DNA of 64,000 nucleotides from LSCE01 sp050485425 (GTDB taxonomy: Bacteria > Pseudomonadota > Gammaproteobacteria > Nitrococcales > Aquisalimonadaceae), in the NCBI GenBank assembly GCA_050485425.1, contig JBJHBJ010000008.1, positions 1-64,000 on the forward strand. The letters run 5' to 3'. Below, piece by piece: positions 50,937 to 59,091 of this stretch. A program made the position numbers and the translations under genes. Below the pieces are notes generated by a model. The model was not told the DNA's origin, ran no database searches, and worked only from the letters and a program-made list of their open reading frames with translations. Each line of letters begins with the position of its first letter. The first letter of the stretch is position 1.

Positions 50937-53900
50937 GTGGCAGTTGATGTACAAGCGGCAGACAAAGACGACCCGGGCGGTACCAGCCGACAGCGGGTCG
51001 TCCGGTTCCGGCGTACCTACAACCAGTGGGTGGCGAACCAGACCCTGGAGGATTTCGCGCTGCGCTTTACCGCCAAGAAGGCGCGACGCTTCTCCCGCTT
51101 CCAGGTCGCCAGTACCGCGCTGGGCGCGGTGTCGTTCCTGGCCCTCGAGGCCATCGGCGGTACCATCACCGTCGCTTACGGCTTTGGCAACGCGGTCACC
51201 GCCATTCTGGTGGTGGCGCTGCTGATCTTCGCCACCGGTCTGCCCATCACCTACCACGCGGCGCGCTCGGGACTGGATATCGATCTGCTCACCCGTGGCG
51301 CCGGGTTCGGCTATATCGGCTCCACCGTCACTTCGCTGATCTACGCCTCCTTCACGTTCATCTTCCTGGCCATCGAAGCAGCCATCATGGCCATCATGCT
51401 GGAGCTCTGGATCGGCTTGCCGCTGTGGGCGGGCTACGTGGTCAGTGCGGTTGTGGTGATTCCGCTGGTGACCCACGGCATCACGCTGATCAGCCGTTTC
51501 CAGGGCTGGACGCAACCGGTCTGGCTGGTGCTGCACATCCTGCCGTTCATCTTCATCGGCGTGCACGGCCTCTACGACATGGGCGGCTGGACCCGTTTTG
51601 AAGGCACGCACCCGCAGGCCGGCAGTGGATTCAACCTGCTGTTGTTCGGCGCCGCCGCCTCGGTAGTGTTCGCGCTGGTGGCACAAATCGGCGAGCAGGT
51701 GGACTACCTGCGTTTCCTGCCGCGGGACCGGCGCGGAGGGCGGTTGGGCTGGTGGGCCGCCCTGCTCGCTGCCGGTCCCGGCTGGATCATACCCGGTGCG
51801 CTGAAGATGCTGCTGGGGTCGTTCCTGGCCTACATGGCCATCAGCCTGGGCTCGTCCCCGGAAAGCGCGGCAGAGCCGACGGAGATGTACCTGGTCGCAT
51901 TCCGGCAGGTCACCAGCAATCCGGATATCGCGATAGCGCTCACCGGCATCTTCGTCATCGTCTCCCAGATGAAGATCAACGTGACCAATGCCTATGCGGG
52001 CTCCATCGCCTGGTCCAACTTCTTCTCACGGCTGACCCGCAGCCATCCCGGCCGGGTCGTCTGGCTGGTATTCAACGTGGCCATCGCGCTGCTGCTGATG
52101 CAACTGGGCATCTACAAGGCGCTGGAGCAGATCCTGGGGCTGTACTGCCTGGTTGCGGTGGCCTGGGTAGGCGCCCTGGTGGCGGATCTGGTCATCAACA
52201 AACCGCTCGGCCTCAGCCCCCGCCATATCGAGTTCAAGCGGGCCCACCTCTACGACATCAACCCGGTCGGCATCGGCTCCATGCTACTGTCGCTGGCGGT
52301 CGGCGTGCTGGCCTACATCGGCCTGTTCGGCGAGACCGCACAGGCGCTGGCGCCGTTCCTGGCCCTGGCAATCCCTTTCGCGTCCGCGCCGCTGATCGCA
52401 CTGGCCACGGGCAGCCGCTACTACATCGCCCGCACGCCGCGGCGCGACTGGAAGGAGGGCGACAGCATTCGCTGTCATGTCTGCGAACACCGCTTCGAGA
52501 CCGAGGACATGGCCCAGTGTCCGGCTTACGGGGGGCCGATCTGCTCGTTATGCTGTTCGCTGGATGCCCGCTGCAACGACGCCTGCAAGCCCCATGCGCG
52601 CATCTCCGCACAGATGCACGGCGTGCTGACCTGGCTTTTCCCGCCCACCGTGGTGGAGCGCCTGCATTCCCGTTTCGGCCACTACCTGTTTCTGCTCACG
52701 GTCATGCTGGCCGTGGTGGGGTTCTGTCTGTCGGTGATCTACGTGCAGGCCACGCTGGACGACAGCGCCGCCCCAGAGGTGATCGGTGCCACGCTGTGGA
52801 AGACGTTTTTCGTGCTGGCGCTGATCTGCGGCGTGGTCGCCTGGCTGATCGTGCTGGCCCATGAGAGCCGGAACGCGGCAGAGAACGAATCCCGCTACCA
52901 GAACGAATTGCTGATGGAGGAAATCGAAGCACACGACCGCACCGACCAGGAGCTGCAGCGGGCCAAGGAAGCCGCCGAGGCCGCCAACCAGGCCAAGAGC
53001 CGCTACATGGTCGGCATGAGCCACGAACTGCGCACCCCGCTGAACGCCGTTCTGGGCTACGCGCAGATTCTGGAACGCGACGACCAACTGCCCGCCAATC
53101 GGGTCGAGGCCGTCCGGGTCATACGCCGCAGCGCGGAGCATCTGTCCGGCCTGATCGACGGCGTGCTGGACATCTCCCGCATCGAAGCCGGCCGGCTGCA
53201 GCTCTATCGCGAGGAAGTCCGCATTCGCGAACTGCTGGATCAACTGGTGCAGATATTCCGGCTGCAGGCCCAGGAAAAGAACATCGCCTTCCACTACCGC
53301 TGCGCCGACCGCCTGCCCGTTGCCGTTTACGCGGACGAGAAACGCCTGCGTCAGGTACTGATCAACCTGCTTTCCAACGCGGTCAAGTTCACCGACAACG
53401 GCCAGGTCAGCCTGAACGTCAGCTACGGAGGCCAGGTGGCCACCTTCCGGGTTCGCGACAGCGGCGTCGGCATTTCGCAGGAAGACCTGGCGCGCATCTT
53501 CAAGCCGTTCGAACGCATCAGCCACGGACCCGCCAAACCCGGCATGGGCATCGGGCTCACCATCACCAAGCTGCTGGCCGAGATCATGGGAGGGGAAATC
53601 GAGGCCAACAGCGCCCCCGGAGAGGGCAGCGAGTTCGTGGTGCGCATCATGCTGTCCGCCGTTCCGGCCGGGCGCGACGACGGACAGGGACAGCGCCGCA
53701 TCGTCGGCTACGAAGGCCGGCGCATCCGGGTGATCGTGGCAGACGACGACGGGCCGCACCGCGGCATCATGCAGGAATACCTCGGCGCCATCGGCTTCTC
53801 CGTCACAGTGGCCACCGACGGCGCGGAGTGCCTGGCACTTGCCGACGCGGTGAGACCCGACCTGTTCCTGCTGGATATCACCATGCCGGGCATGAACGGC

Positions 53901-54377
53901 TGGGATCTGGCGAACGCGCTTCGGGCACGCGGACAGGCCGGCGGCATCATCATCGTCTCTGCCGACGCATCCGGGCTCATGCGCTTCAGCCTGCGGGAAG
54001 GACCCTGGAACGATTATCTGACAAAGCCCGTGGACCTGACCCAACTGCTGGAGAAGATCCGCCGTCTGCTGGCCCTGAAATGGATATTCGGTAACCCGGA
54101 GCAAGCCATCGGCCCGGCACCTTTACTGGCCGGCGAACCGCACGCGGTCCCTTCGGCGACCGAGCTGTCCGCCCTCAGGCGGCTGGCGGAAATCGGCCAT
54201 GTACAGGCGGTTCGTGAAAAACTGGATGCCATCGGCCAGGACATGCCGGACTGCCGCGACTTCATCACCCGGGCCAGTTTCCACGCCAGCCGCTTCGAGT
54301 TCGACCAACTGGTCACATTCATCAGGAGTGTGGAACGTGAAAACCCTGACCAGGACCATGACCATCAAGTCACCTGA
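50937..54377 (+). CDS. NCS1-permease-like/hybrid histidine kinase fusion protein
   Basis: The 1146-residue protein has four parts. Residues about 20-500 form a twelve-helix transporter-like domain of the cytosine/purine/hydantoin permease (NCS1) type (NQTLEDFALRFTAKKARRFS at its start). Residues about 513-550 form a Cys-rich, probably zinc-binding segment (CHVCEHRFETEDMAQC, CSLCC, CNDAC). Two further membrane helices and a coiled coil follow. Then come a HisKA domain with phosphorylatable His696 in SHELRTPLN, a HATPase domain (NLLSNAVKFTDNG, DSGVGIS, GMGIGLTI) and a receiver domain with Asp980 in LLDITMPGMNG. No HPt domain is evident. A GTG start follows GGGGGAAG. It is divergent from urtA and overlaps the response regulator by 41 bases. 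It probably senses a nitrogen compound through the transporter fold, as SLC5-kinase fusions do for other solutes; that is inference. Confidence 0.9.
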   Translation: MAVDVQAADKDDPGGTSRQRVVRFRRTYNQWVANQTLEDFALRFTAKKARRFSRFQVASTALGAVSFLALEAIGGTITVAYGFGNAVTAILVVALLIFATGLPITYHAARSGLDIDLLTRGAGFGYIGSTVTSLIYASFTFIFLAIEAAIMAIMLELWIGLPLWAGYVVSAVVVIPLVTHGITLISRFQGWTQPVWLVLHILPFIFIGVHGLYDMGGWTRFEGTHPQAGSGFNLLLFGAAASVVFALVAQIGEQVDYLRFLPRDRRGGRLGWWAALLAAGPGWIIPGALKMLLGSFLAYMAISLGSSPESAAEPTEMYLVAFRQVTSNPDIAIALTGIFVIVSQMKINVTNAYAGSIAWSNFFSRLTRSHPGRVVWLVFNVAIALLLMQLGIYKALEQILGLYCLVAVAWVGALVADLVINKPLGLSPRHIEFKRAHLYDINPVGIGSMLLSLAVGVLAYIGLFGETAQALAPFLALAIPFASAPLIALATGSRYYIARTPRRDWKEGDSIRCHVCEHRFETEDMAQCPAYGGPICSLCCSLDARCNDACKPHARISAQMHGVLTWLFPPTVVERLHSRFGHYLFLLTVMLAVVGFCLSVIYVQATLDDSAAPEVIGATLWKTFFVLALICGVVAWLIVLAHESRNAAENESRYQNELLMEEIEAHDRTDQELQRAKEAAEAANQAKSRYMVGMSHELRTPLNAVLGYAQILERDDQLPANRVEAVRVIRRSAEHLSGLIDGVLDISRIEAGRLQLYREEVRIRELLDQLVQIFRLQAQEKNIAFHYRCADRLPVAVYADEKRLRQVLINLLSNAVKFTDNGQVSLNVSYGGQVATFRVRDSGVGISQEDLARIFKPFERISHGPAKPGMGIGLTITKLLAEIMGGEIEANSAPGEGSEFVVRIMLSAVPAGRDDGQGQRRIVGYEGRRIRVIVADDDGPHRGIMQEYLGAIGFSVTVATDGAECLALADAVRPDLFLLDITMPGMNGWDLANALRARGQAGGIIIVSADASGLMRFSLREGPWNDYLTKPVDLTQLLEKIRRLLALKWIFGNPEQAIGPAPLLAGEPHAVPSATELSALRRLAEIGHVQAVREKLDAIGQDMPDCRDFITRASFHASRFEFDQLVTFIRSVERENPDQDHDHQVT

Positions 54378-55272
54378 ACAGCATCAGCGGGATACCGTTC
54401 TGGTGGTCGACGACTCCCCGGAGACGCTGGGCATGATCACCGATGCCCTGGAAGGGCTCGGCGTGACCGTGCTGGTGGCACGCGACGGCCACCGCGCCCT
54501 GGCCCTGCTGGAACATGTCACGCCGGACATCGTTCTGATGGATGCCGTGATGCCGGGCATGGACGGCTTCGAGACCTGCCTGCGGATAAAACGCCGCCCG
54601 GCCCTGGCAGGCATTCCCGTCATCTTCATGACCGGACTCAGCGAGACGGAGCACGTCGTGCGCGGCATGGAAGCGGGGGGCGTGGACTACGTCACCAAGC
54701 CGGTGGCGCCCGACGAGCTGCTGGCACGCATGCGCGTCCATCTCGCCAATGCCCGCCTGACCTCCAGCGCCCGGGCCGCCCTGGACGCCACCGGCCGGCA
54801 TATGCTGGCGGTCGACGGTGAGGGCCGGCCGCTGTGGAGGACACCGCAGGCCGCCCAGTTGCTCGACGAGCACGAGGCCGAAACACCGGATGGAGCCCAC
54901 TCCCTTCGCGAGGCGCTGACGCGGAGTCTGCAGAGCGCCGACGGCAAGGCCGTCAGGCTCCCGAGCGGCGCTCGCCGACTGGACATCCGGCTGATCGGCA
55001 AAGTCGGGGCAGAGGAATACCTGCTCAGCGTCAGCAGCTCGAACACGACCCCTCCCGAACAGCGACTGCAGGAAGCGTTCAAGCTGACGGCGCGGCAATC
55101 GGAAGTGCTCTACTGGGTGGTCAACGGCAAGTCCAATCGCGAGATCGGCCTGATCCTGGACATGAGTCCCAGGACCGTGAACAAGCACCTGGAACTGGTC
55201 TACGACAAGCTGGGCGTGGACAACCGCACCTCCGCCGCCGTTGCCGGCCTGCAGGTGCTGGAGAATCGCTGA
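54337..55272 (+). CDS. LuxR-type response regulator with PAS-like linker
   Basis: The 311-residue regulator has a receiver domain (VLVVDDSPETLGMITDAL, acceptor Asp in IVLMDAVMPGMDGFE, Lys in YVTKPVAP), a middle region resembling a small PAS-like domain (about residues 145-225) and a C-terminal LuxR helix-turn-helix (LTARQSEVLYWVVNGKSNREIGLILDMSPRTVNKHLELVYDKLGVDNRT). The GTG at 54337 has AGGAG eight bases upstream; ATG 54358 is possible. It overlaps the kinase gene, its cognate partner. Two 16-bp palindromes upstream of urtA and the fmd operon are likely targets. Confidence 0.92.
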   Translation: MKTLTRTMTIKSPEQHQRDTVLVVDDSPETLGMITDALEGLGVTVLVARDGHRALALLEHVTPDIVLMDAVMPGMDGFETCLRIKRRPALAGIPVIFMTGLSETEHVVRGMEAGGVDYVTKPVAPDELLARMRVHLANARLTSSARAALDATGRHMLAVDGEGRPLWRTPQAAQLLDEHEAETPDGAHSLREALTRSLQSADGKAVRLPSGARRLDIRLIGKVGAEEYLLSVSSSNTTPPEQRLQEAFKLTARQSEVLYWVVNGKSNREIGLILDMSPRTVNKHLELVYDKLGVDNRTSAAVAGLQVLENR

Positions 55273-55277
55273 TTACC

Positions 55278-55293
55278 TACGTCAATTGACGTA
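55278..55293. promoter_or_regulatory. Palindromic operator TACGTCAATTGACGTA (formamidase side)
   Basis: This fully symmetric 16-mer begins five bases after the response regulator stop and 123 bases before the first gene of the fmd operon. A TATGCT at 55317-55322 could be the -10 box, which would centre the operator near -42, the usual activator position. It matches the urtA-side site at 15 of 16 positions. Confidence 0.75.
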
Positions 55294-55415
55294 TTTCCCG
55301 CCCCCATCCCGCTCCCTATGCTGAAACCACGCTACCCGGCAACAGGCCGGGGATCCGGCCCTCCGCCTCACGGCATGCGCCGTTGCGGGCACGTACTTCC
55401 GGAGCACGTCCAGCC

Positions 55416-55673
55416 ATGATCGGATACATGCATTACAACCGTTTCGGCAATGCCGGCTTCACCGACCGGTTCAAGGGACGCACCGCCGCGGACATCAAGA
55501 CCTGCCCGGTCTGCCTGCTTCCTTTCGACGCCCGTGGCGGCACCCTGCCCAACGGCACCGTGATCAGTGACGTGGGCACCTGGCGCAACGACGTCTGCCG
55601 GGCCATCAAGGACGACACCGTCAACGGCGGCTACCAGGCCGGCTGCCTGGCCAACGCCTACCCGCCAGCCTGA
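55416..55673 (+). CDS. Uncharacterised small four-cysteine protein of the formamidase operon
   Basis: The 85-residue protein is not recognised. It has Cys30 and Cys33 in KTCPVCLLPFD and single Cys61 and Cys77, so a zinc or Fe-S site is possible. The start has GGAGC upstream and the sequence MIGYMHYNRFGNAGFTDRFKG has no signal peptide. It is the first gene after the palindromic operator and lies 34 bases before fmdA, in line with the formamidase, FmdB and eut genes. A role as accessory or regulatory factor for amide metabolism is inferred from position. Confidence 0.7.
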   Translation: MIGYMHYNRFGNAGFTDRFKGRTAADIKTCPVCLLPFDARGGTLPNGTVISDVGTWRNDVCRAIKDDTVNGGYQAGCLANAYPPA

Positions 55674-55707
55674 CCACTCCATCATTCGCCATTCAGGGGG
55701 ACACCTC

Positions 55708-56916
55708 ATGCAGCACGTCACCATCAAACCCGGCGTTCGTCTGTCCGAACAGGCCGAGCTCGGGCACAACCGCTGGCATCCGGACCTGCCGTTTCTCACC
55801 TCGGTGAAACCCGGCGAGGACATGATCATCGAGACGCTGGACTTCCTCGATGCCCAGATCAAGGATGACGACCTGGCCGACGACGTCCGCGACATCGACC
55901 TGACCCGGGCACATCCGCTCACCGGCCCCATTCATGTCGAGGGCGCGGAACCGGGCGATCTGCTGGTGGTGGACCTGCTGGACATCAAACCGATCACCCC
56001 GGTGGGCTTCTCCGGCGTATTCGCCAAGTCCAATGGGGGCGGTTTCCTGGCGGATTACTTCCCGGATGCGGACAAGGCCATCTGGGACCTGAAGGGGCTG
56101 TACGCGACATCCCGCCACATCCCCGGCGTGCGTTTCCCCGGCCTGACCCATCCGGGCCTGATGGGCACGCTGCCGTCCATGGACATTCTCAAGGAATGGA
56201 ACAAGCGCGAAGCGCCGCTGGCGGCCAAGGGGTTGGCCAACCCTCCGGAGCCCAGCACGGCCGTGCTTCGCGGCGTCTCCGGCAAGGAGTTCGACCGCAT
56301 GGCGGCGGAAGCCTGCCGCACGGTCCCGCCGCGAGAGCACGGCGGCAACACCGACATCAAGAACCTCTCCACCGGCAGCCGTATCTACTTCCCGGTCTAC
56401 GTCGACGGCGCCGGCTACTCCATGGGCGATCTGCATTTCTCCCAGGGGGACGGGGAAATCGCCTTCTGCGGCGCCATCGAGATGGACGGCGCCACCCACA
56501 TCGGTTTCGACCTGATCAAGGGCGGCATGAAGAAATACGGCATCACCTCGCCCATCTTCGTGCCCGGCCCCAATGATCCGCATTTTTCCAACTGGCTGAT
56601 GTTCGAAGGCATCTCCGTCGAGAACGGCAAGAACTACTACATGGATGCCACCGTGGCCTACCGTCAGGCCTGCATGGCCGCCATCAACTACCTGACCAAC
56701 TTCGGGTTCACCGGCTCCCAGGCCTACATGCTGCTCACCGCAGCCCCGGTGGAAGGCCGTATCGGCGGCATCGTGGACGTGCCGAACTGCGTCTGCACGC
56801 TGGCGATCCCCACCGACATCTTCGAGGTGGACATCATGCCGCAGGGGGCATTGAACGAGGACAAGCGCTGGGGCAAGCCCGGCACCAAGTGCACCGTGAG
56901 CAGCACCAAACTCTGA
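55708..56916 (+). CDS. fmdA: Formamidase (FmdA/AmdA family)
   Basis: The 402-residue enzyme belongs to the acetamidase/formamidase family: GHNRWHPDLPFLTSVKPGEDMIIETLDFLD near the start, EGAEPGDLLVVDLLDI, HPGLMGTLPS and GGNTDIKNLSTGSRIYFPVYVDGAGYSMGDLHFSQGDGEIAFCGAIEM. It hydrolyses formamide to formate and ammonia. GGGGGA precedes ATG 55708. In Methylophilus methylotrophus fmdA lies with transport genes (fmdDEF) and fmdB, as here, so the Urt-type importer may supply its substrate. Confidence 0.95.
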   Translation: MQHVTIKPGVRLSEQAELGHNRWHPDLPFLTSVKPGEDMIIETLDFLDAQIKDDDLADDVRDIDLTRAHPLTGPIHVEGAEPGDLLVVDLLDIKPITPVGFSGVFAKSNGGGFLADYFPDADKAIWDLKGLYATSRHIPGVRFPGLTHPGLMGTLPSMDILKEWNKREAPLAAKGLANPPEPSTAVLRGVSGKEFDRMAAEACRTVPPREHGGNTDIKNLSTGSRIYFPVYVDGAGYSMGDLHFSQGDGEIAFCGAIEMDGATHIGFDLIKGGMKKYGITSPIFVPGPNDPHFSNWLMFEGISVENGKNYYMDATVAYRQACMAAINYLTNFGFTGSQAYMLLTAAPVEGRIGGIVDVPNCVCTLAIPTDIFEVDIMPQGALNEDKRWGKPGTKCTVSSTKL

Positions 56917-56971
56917 GTCCCATCTCGGCCGGTGGGGCATTCGGCCCCACCGGCGATACGGAGGTAGCCCA

Positions 56972-57265
56972 ATGCCCCTGTACGACTACCGTTGCAACGA
57001 CTGCGGTGCTGGCTTTGAAGCCATTGTACCGATCGCCCGGAACACCCAGGCACCGCCCTGCCCGGACTGCCGCGGCGAGAACACCGTGCTGCTGGTGTCC
57101 GGGTTCTCCGGCATCACCGTCAGTGCCGGCCGTTTCCGCCCGACATCCGGCGCACAGTCCCTCGCCGGGGCGGGCGTCAAGGGACCGGGTGTAACCAGCC
57201 CGCGCAGCCGCAACAGCGTGCTGCACAACTGTTCCGGTTCCAGCTGCCGCATCTGCGGCACCTGA
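56972..57265 (+). CDS. fmdB: FmdB family zinc-ribbon protein
   Basis: The 97-residue protein begins MPLYDYRCNDCGAGFEAIVPI with the zinc-ribbon pairs Cys8/Cys11 and Cys30/Cys33 (PPCPDC), the FmdB signature. A Ser/Gly-rich tail ends in a second cluster with Cys87, Cys92 and Cys95 (NCSGSSCRIC). FmdB is proposed to regulate amide and urea operons, though its mechanism is unproven. GGAGGT lies before the start. It follows fmdA by 55 bases, the same order as in known fmd clusters. Confidence 0.93.
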   Translation: MPLYDYRCNDCGAGFEAIVPIARNTQAPPCPDCRGENTVLLVSGFSGITVSAGRFRPTSGAQSLAGAGVKGPGVTSPRSRNSVLHNCSGSSCRICGT

Positions 57266-57283
57266 ACGGCGGAAGACACCGTC

Positions 57284-57595
57284 ATGGCCGTTGTTGAAAC
57301 CGCCTGCGACGAAGCAGGCCACTGTCTCTTGCGCACATCGGTGAGTACCACGGGAGTGTTCATCATCGGCACTCTGCGTGAGCACCTGCACCTGGGCGCA
57401 GGCACAGCCAAGACCTGGAACGACGTGGTGCGCTGGTCATCACTAAACCCCGCCTTCGCGCGCGCCGCGGAAGAACTCGACACGCTGACGGTAGATCAGG
57501 CCCTCTCGCTGAACCTGCCCGGCGACGAGGCCACCATTTCACGGCTGTGCCGGCAGCGCGTGGAATCGGAACTGCTGCCTCTCTTTGTGGGATAG
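57284..57595 (+). CDS. Uncharacterised protein between fmdB and eutB
   Basis: The 103-residue soluble protein is not recognised. It starts MAVVETACDEAGHCLLRTSVSTTG, has two alpha-helical regions (KTWNDVVRWSSLNPAFARAAEELD and VDQALSLNLPGDEATISRLCRQRVE) and four Cys. No signal peptide or membrane segment is seen. It sits 18 bases after fmdB in line with the eut genes, which supports a real gene in this operon. GGAAG lies about nine bases before the ATG. No function assigned. Confidence 0.6.
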   Translation: MAVVETACDEAGHCLLRTSVSTTGVFIIGTLREHLHLGAGTAKTWNDVVRWSSLNPAFARAAEELDTLTVDQALSLNLPGDEATISRLCRQRVESELLPLFVG

Positions 57596-57640
57596 ATTCC
57601 CGGCTTGTCTAAGCTGTCAGTAGAGGCGTGGGGGACAGCC

Positions 57641-57673
57641 ATGCCACCCACCGCTGACAGGACCGACCCATGA
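57641..57673 (+). CDS. Candidate 10-codon leader peptide coupled to eutB
   Basis: An ATG at 57641 with GGGGGAC upstream opens a 10-codon frame (MPPTADRTDP) whose stop TGA overlaps the eutB ATG as ATGA. eutB also has AGGA about eight bases before its own start. Such a coupled minigene could modulate EutB translation, or be chance. No homology evidence is possible at this length. Confidence 0.3.
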   Translation: MPPTADRTDP

Positions 57674-59091
57674 CGGATCACGGCCGTTACCACGCCACGC
57701 TGGGCCAACAGCGCTACAGGTTCGCCGGACTGGCCGAGCTGCTGGCGAAAGCCAGTCCGGAGCGCTCCGGCGATCACCTCGCCGGACTGGCGGCGGAAAG
57801 CGAACAGCAGCGCATAGCCGCCCGCATGGCGCTGGCCGATCTGCCGCTGCAGCGCTTTCTGGAGGAACCGCTGATCCCCTACGAGGACGACGAGGTCACC
57901 CGGCTGATCCTGGACAGCCACGATCGCGAGGCGTTCCGGCCGGTGGCGCACATGACGGTGGGCGCGTTCCGCGACTGGCTGCTGGGCTACGCGGTGGACG
58001 CCGCCGCGCTGACTGCGCTGGCGCCGGGCCTGACCCCGGAAATGGTGGCCGCCGTATCCAAGCTGATGCGCAACCAGGACCTGATCCTGGTGGCCAGCAA
58101 GGCGCGTGTGGAGACGCGCTTCCGCAATACCATCGGCGCGCCGGGAACGCTGGCGGTGCGGCTGCAGCCCAACCACCCCACCGACGACCCGGCGGGTATC
58201 GCCGCCTCCATTCTGGACGGGCTGCTGCACGGTGCAGGCGACGCCACCGTGGGCATCAACCCGGCCACCGACAACGTCGATTCCTACATCGGCCTGACCC
58301 GGCTGGTGGACGAGCTGCGCCAGCGCTATGCGATACCCATCCAGTCCTGCGTGCTGGCGCACGTGACCACGGCGCTGGAGGCGGTCGAACAGGGAGCGCC
58401 GGTGGACCTGATCTTCCAGTCCGTCGCCGGCACCGAGGCCGCAAACCGGGGCTTCGGCATCGATCTGGCCTTGCTGAAGGAAGCCCACGAGGCGGGCAGG
58501 AGCCTGAACCGCGGCACCGTCGGCCGGAACCTGATGTATTTCGAGACCGGCCAGGGCAGCGCGCTGTCCGCCGACGCCCATCACGGCATCGACCAGCAGA
58601 CCTGCGAGGCCCGCGCCCACGCCGTGGCACGCGCCTTCGAGCCGTTGCTGGTGAACACCGTGGTCGGCTTCATCGGGCCGGAATACCTCTACGACGGCAA
58701 GCAGATCATCCGCGCCGGGCTGGAGGACCATTTCTGCGGCAAGCTGCTGGGCCTGCCGATGGGCTGCGATGTCTGCTACACCAACCACGCCGAGGCGGAC
58801 CAGGACGACATGGACATCCTGCTGACCGTGCTCGCCGCCGCCGGTTGCAACTTCGTCATGGGCGTGCCGGGCGCCGACGACATCATGCTGAGCTACCAGA
58901 GCACCTCGTTCCACGACGCCAACTACGTCCGCCAGTTGCTGGGCAAGACACCGGCGCCGGAGTTCCGGCAATGGCTGCTGGACATGGAACTGCTGGACGA
59001 GGACAACCACCGGCTGCCTCCCGGGGTCGACCGGGGCCTGCTGGCAGATGCCGAGAAACTGCTTGTCGCCCCCCGGAGGACCCGGCCATGA
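57670..59091 (+). CDS. eutB: Ethanolamine ammonia-lyase large subunit
   Basis: The 473-residue protein has EutB motifs along its TIM barrel: PVAHMTVGAFRDWLLG, MRNQDLILVASKARVETRFRNTIGAPGTLAVRLQPNHPTDD, DNVDSYIGLTRLVDELRQRYAIPIQSCVLAHVTT, VDLIFQSVAGTEAANRGFGIDLALL, YFETGQGSALSADAHHGIDQQTCEARAHAVARAF and NHAEADQDDMDILLTVLAAAGCNFVMGVPGADDIML. With EutC and adenosylcobalamin it splits ethanolamine into acetaldehyde and ammonia. No microcompartment, EutA or acetaldehyde dehydrogenase genes are near, so the ammonia is likely the useful product. Confidence 0.96.
   Translation: MTDHGRYHATLGQQRYRFAGLAELLAKASPERSGDHLAGLAAESEQQRIAARMALADLPLQRFLEEPLIPYEDDEVTRLILDSHDREAFRPVAHMTVGAFRDWLLGYAVDAAALTALAPGLTPEMVAAVSKLMRNQDLILVASKARVETRFRNTIGAPGTLAVRLQPNHPTDDPAGIAASILDGLLHGAGDATVGINPATDNVDSYIGLTRLVDELRQRYAIPIQSCVLAHVTTALEAVEQGAPVDLIFQSVAGTEAANRGFGIDLALLKEAHEAGRSLNRGTVGRNLMYFETGQGSALSADAHHGIDQQTCEARAHAVARAFEPLLVNTVVGFIGPEYLYDGKQIIRAGLEDHFCGKLLGLPMGCDVCYTNHAEADQDDMDILLTVLAAAGCNFVMGVPGADDIMLSYQSTSFHDANYVRQLLGKTPAPEFRQWLLDMELLDEDNHRLPPGVDRGLLADAEKLLVAPRRTRP

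Noticed and set aside
52548..54104. 518-residue minus-strand frame over the histidine kinase
   Set aside because: It is a shadow of HisKA/HATPase coding sequence; the sense strand has all kinase motifs.
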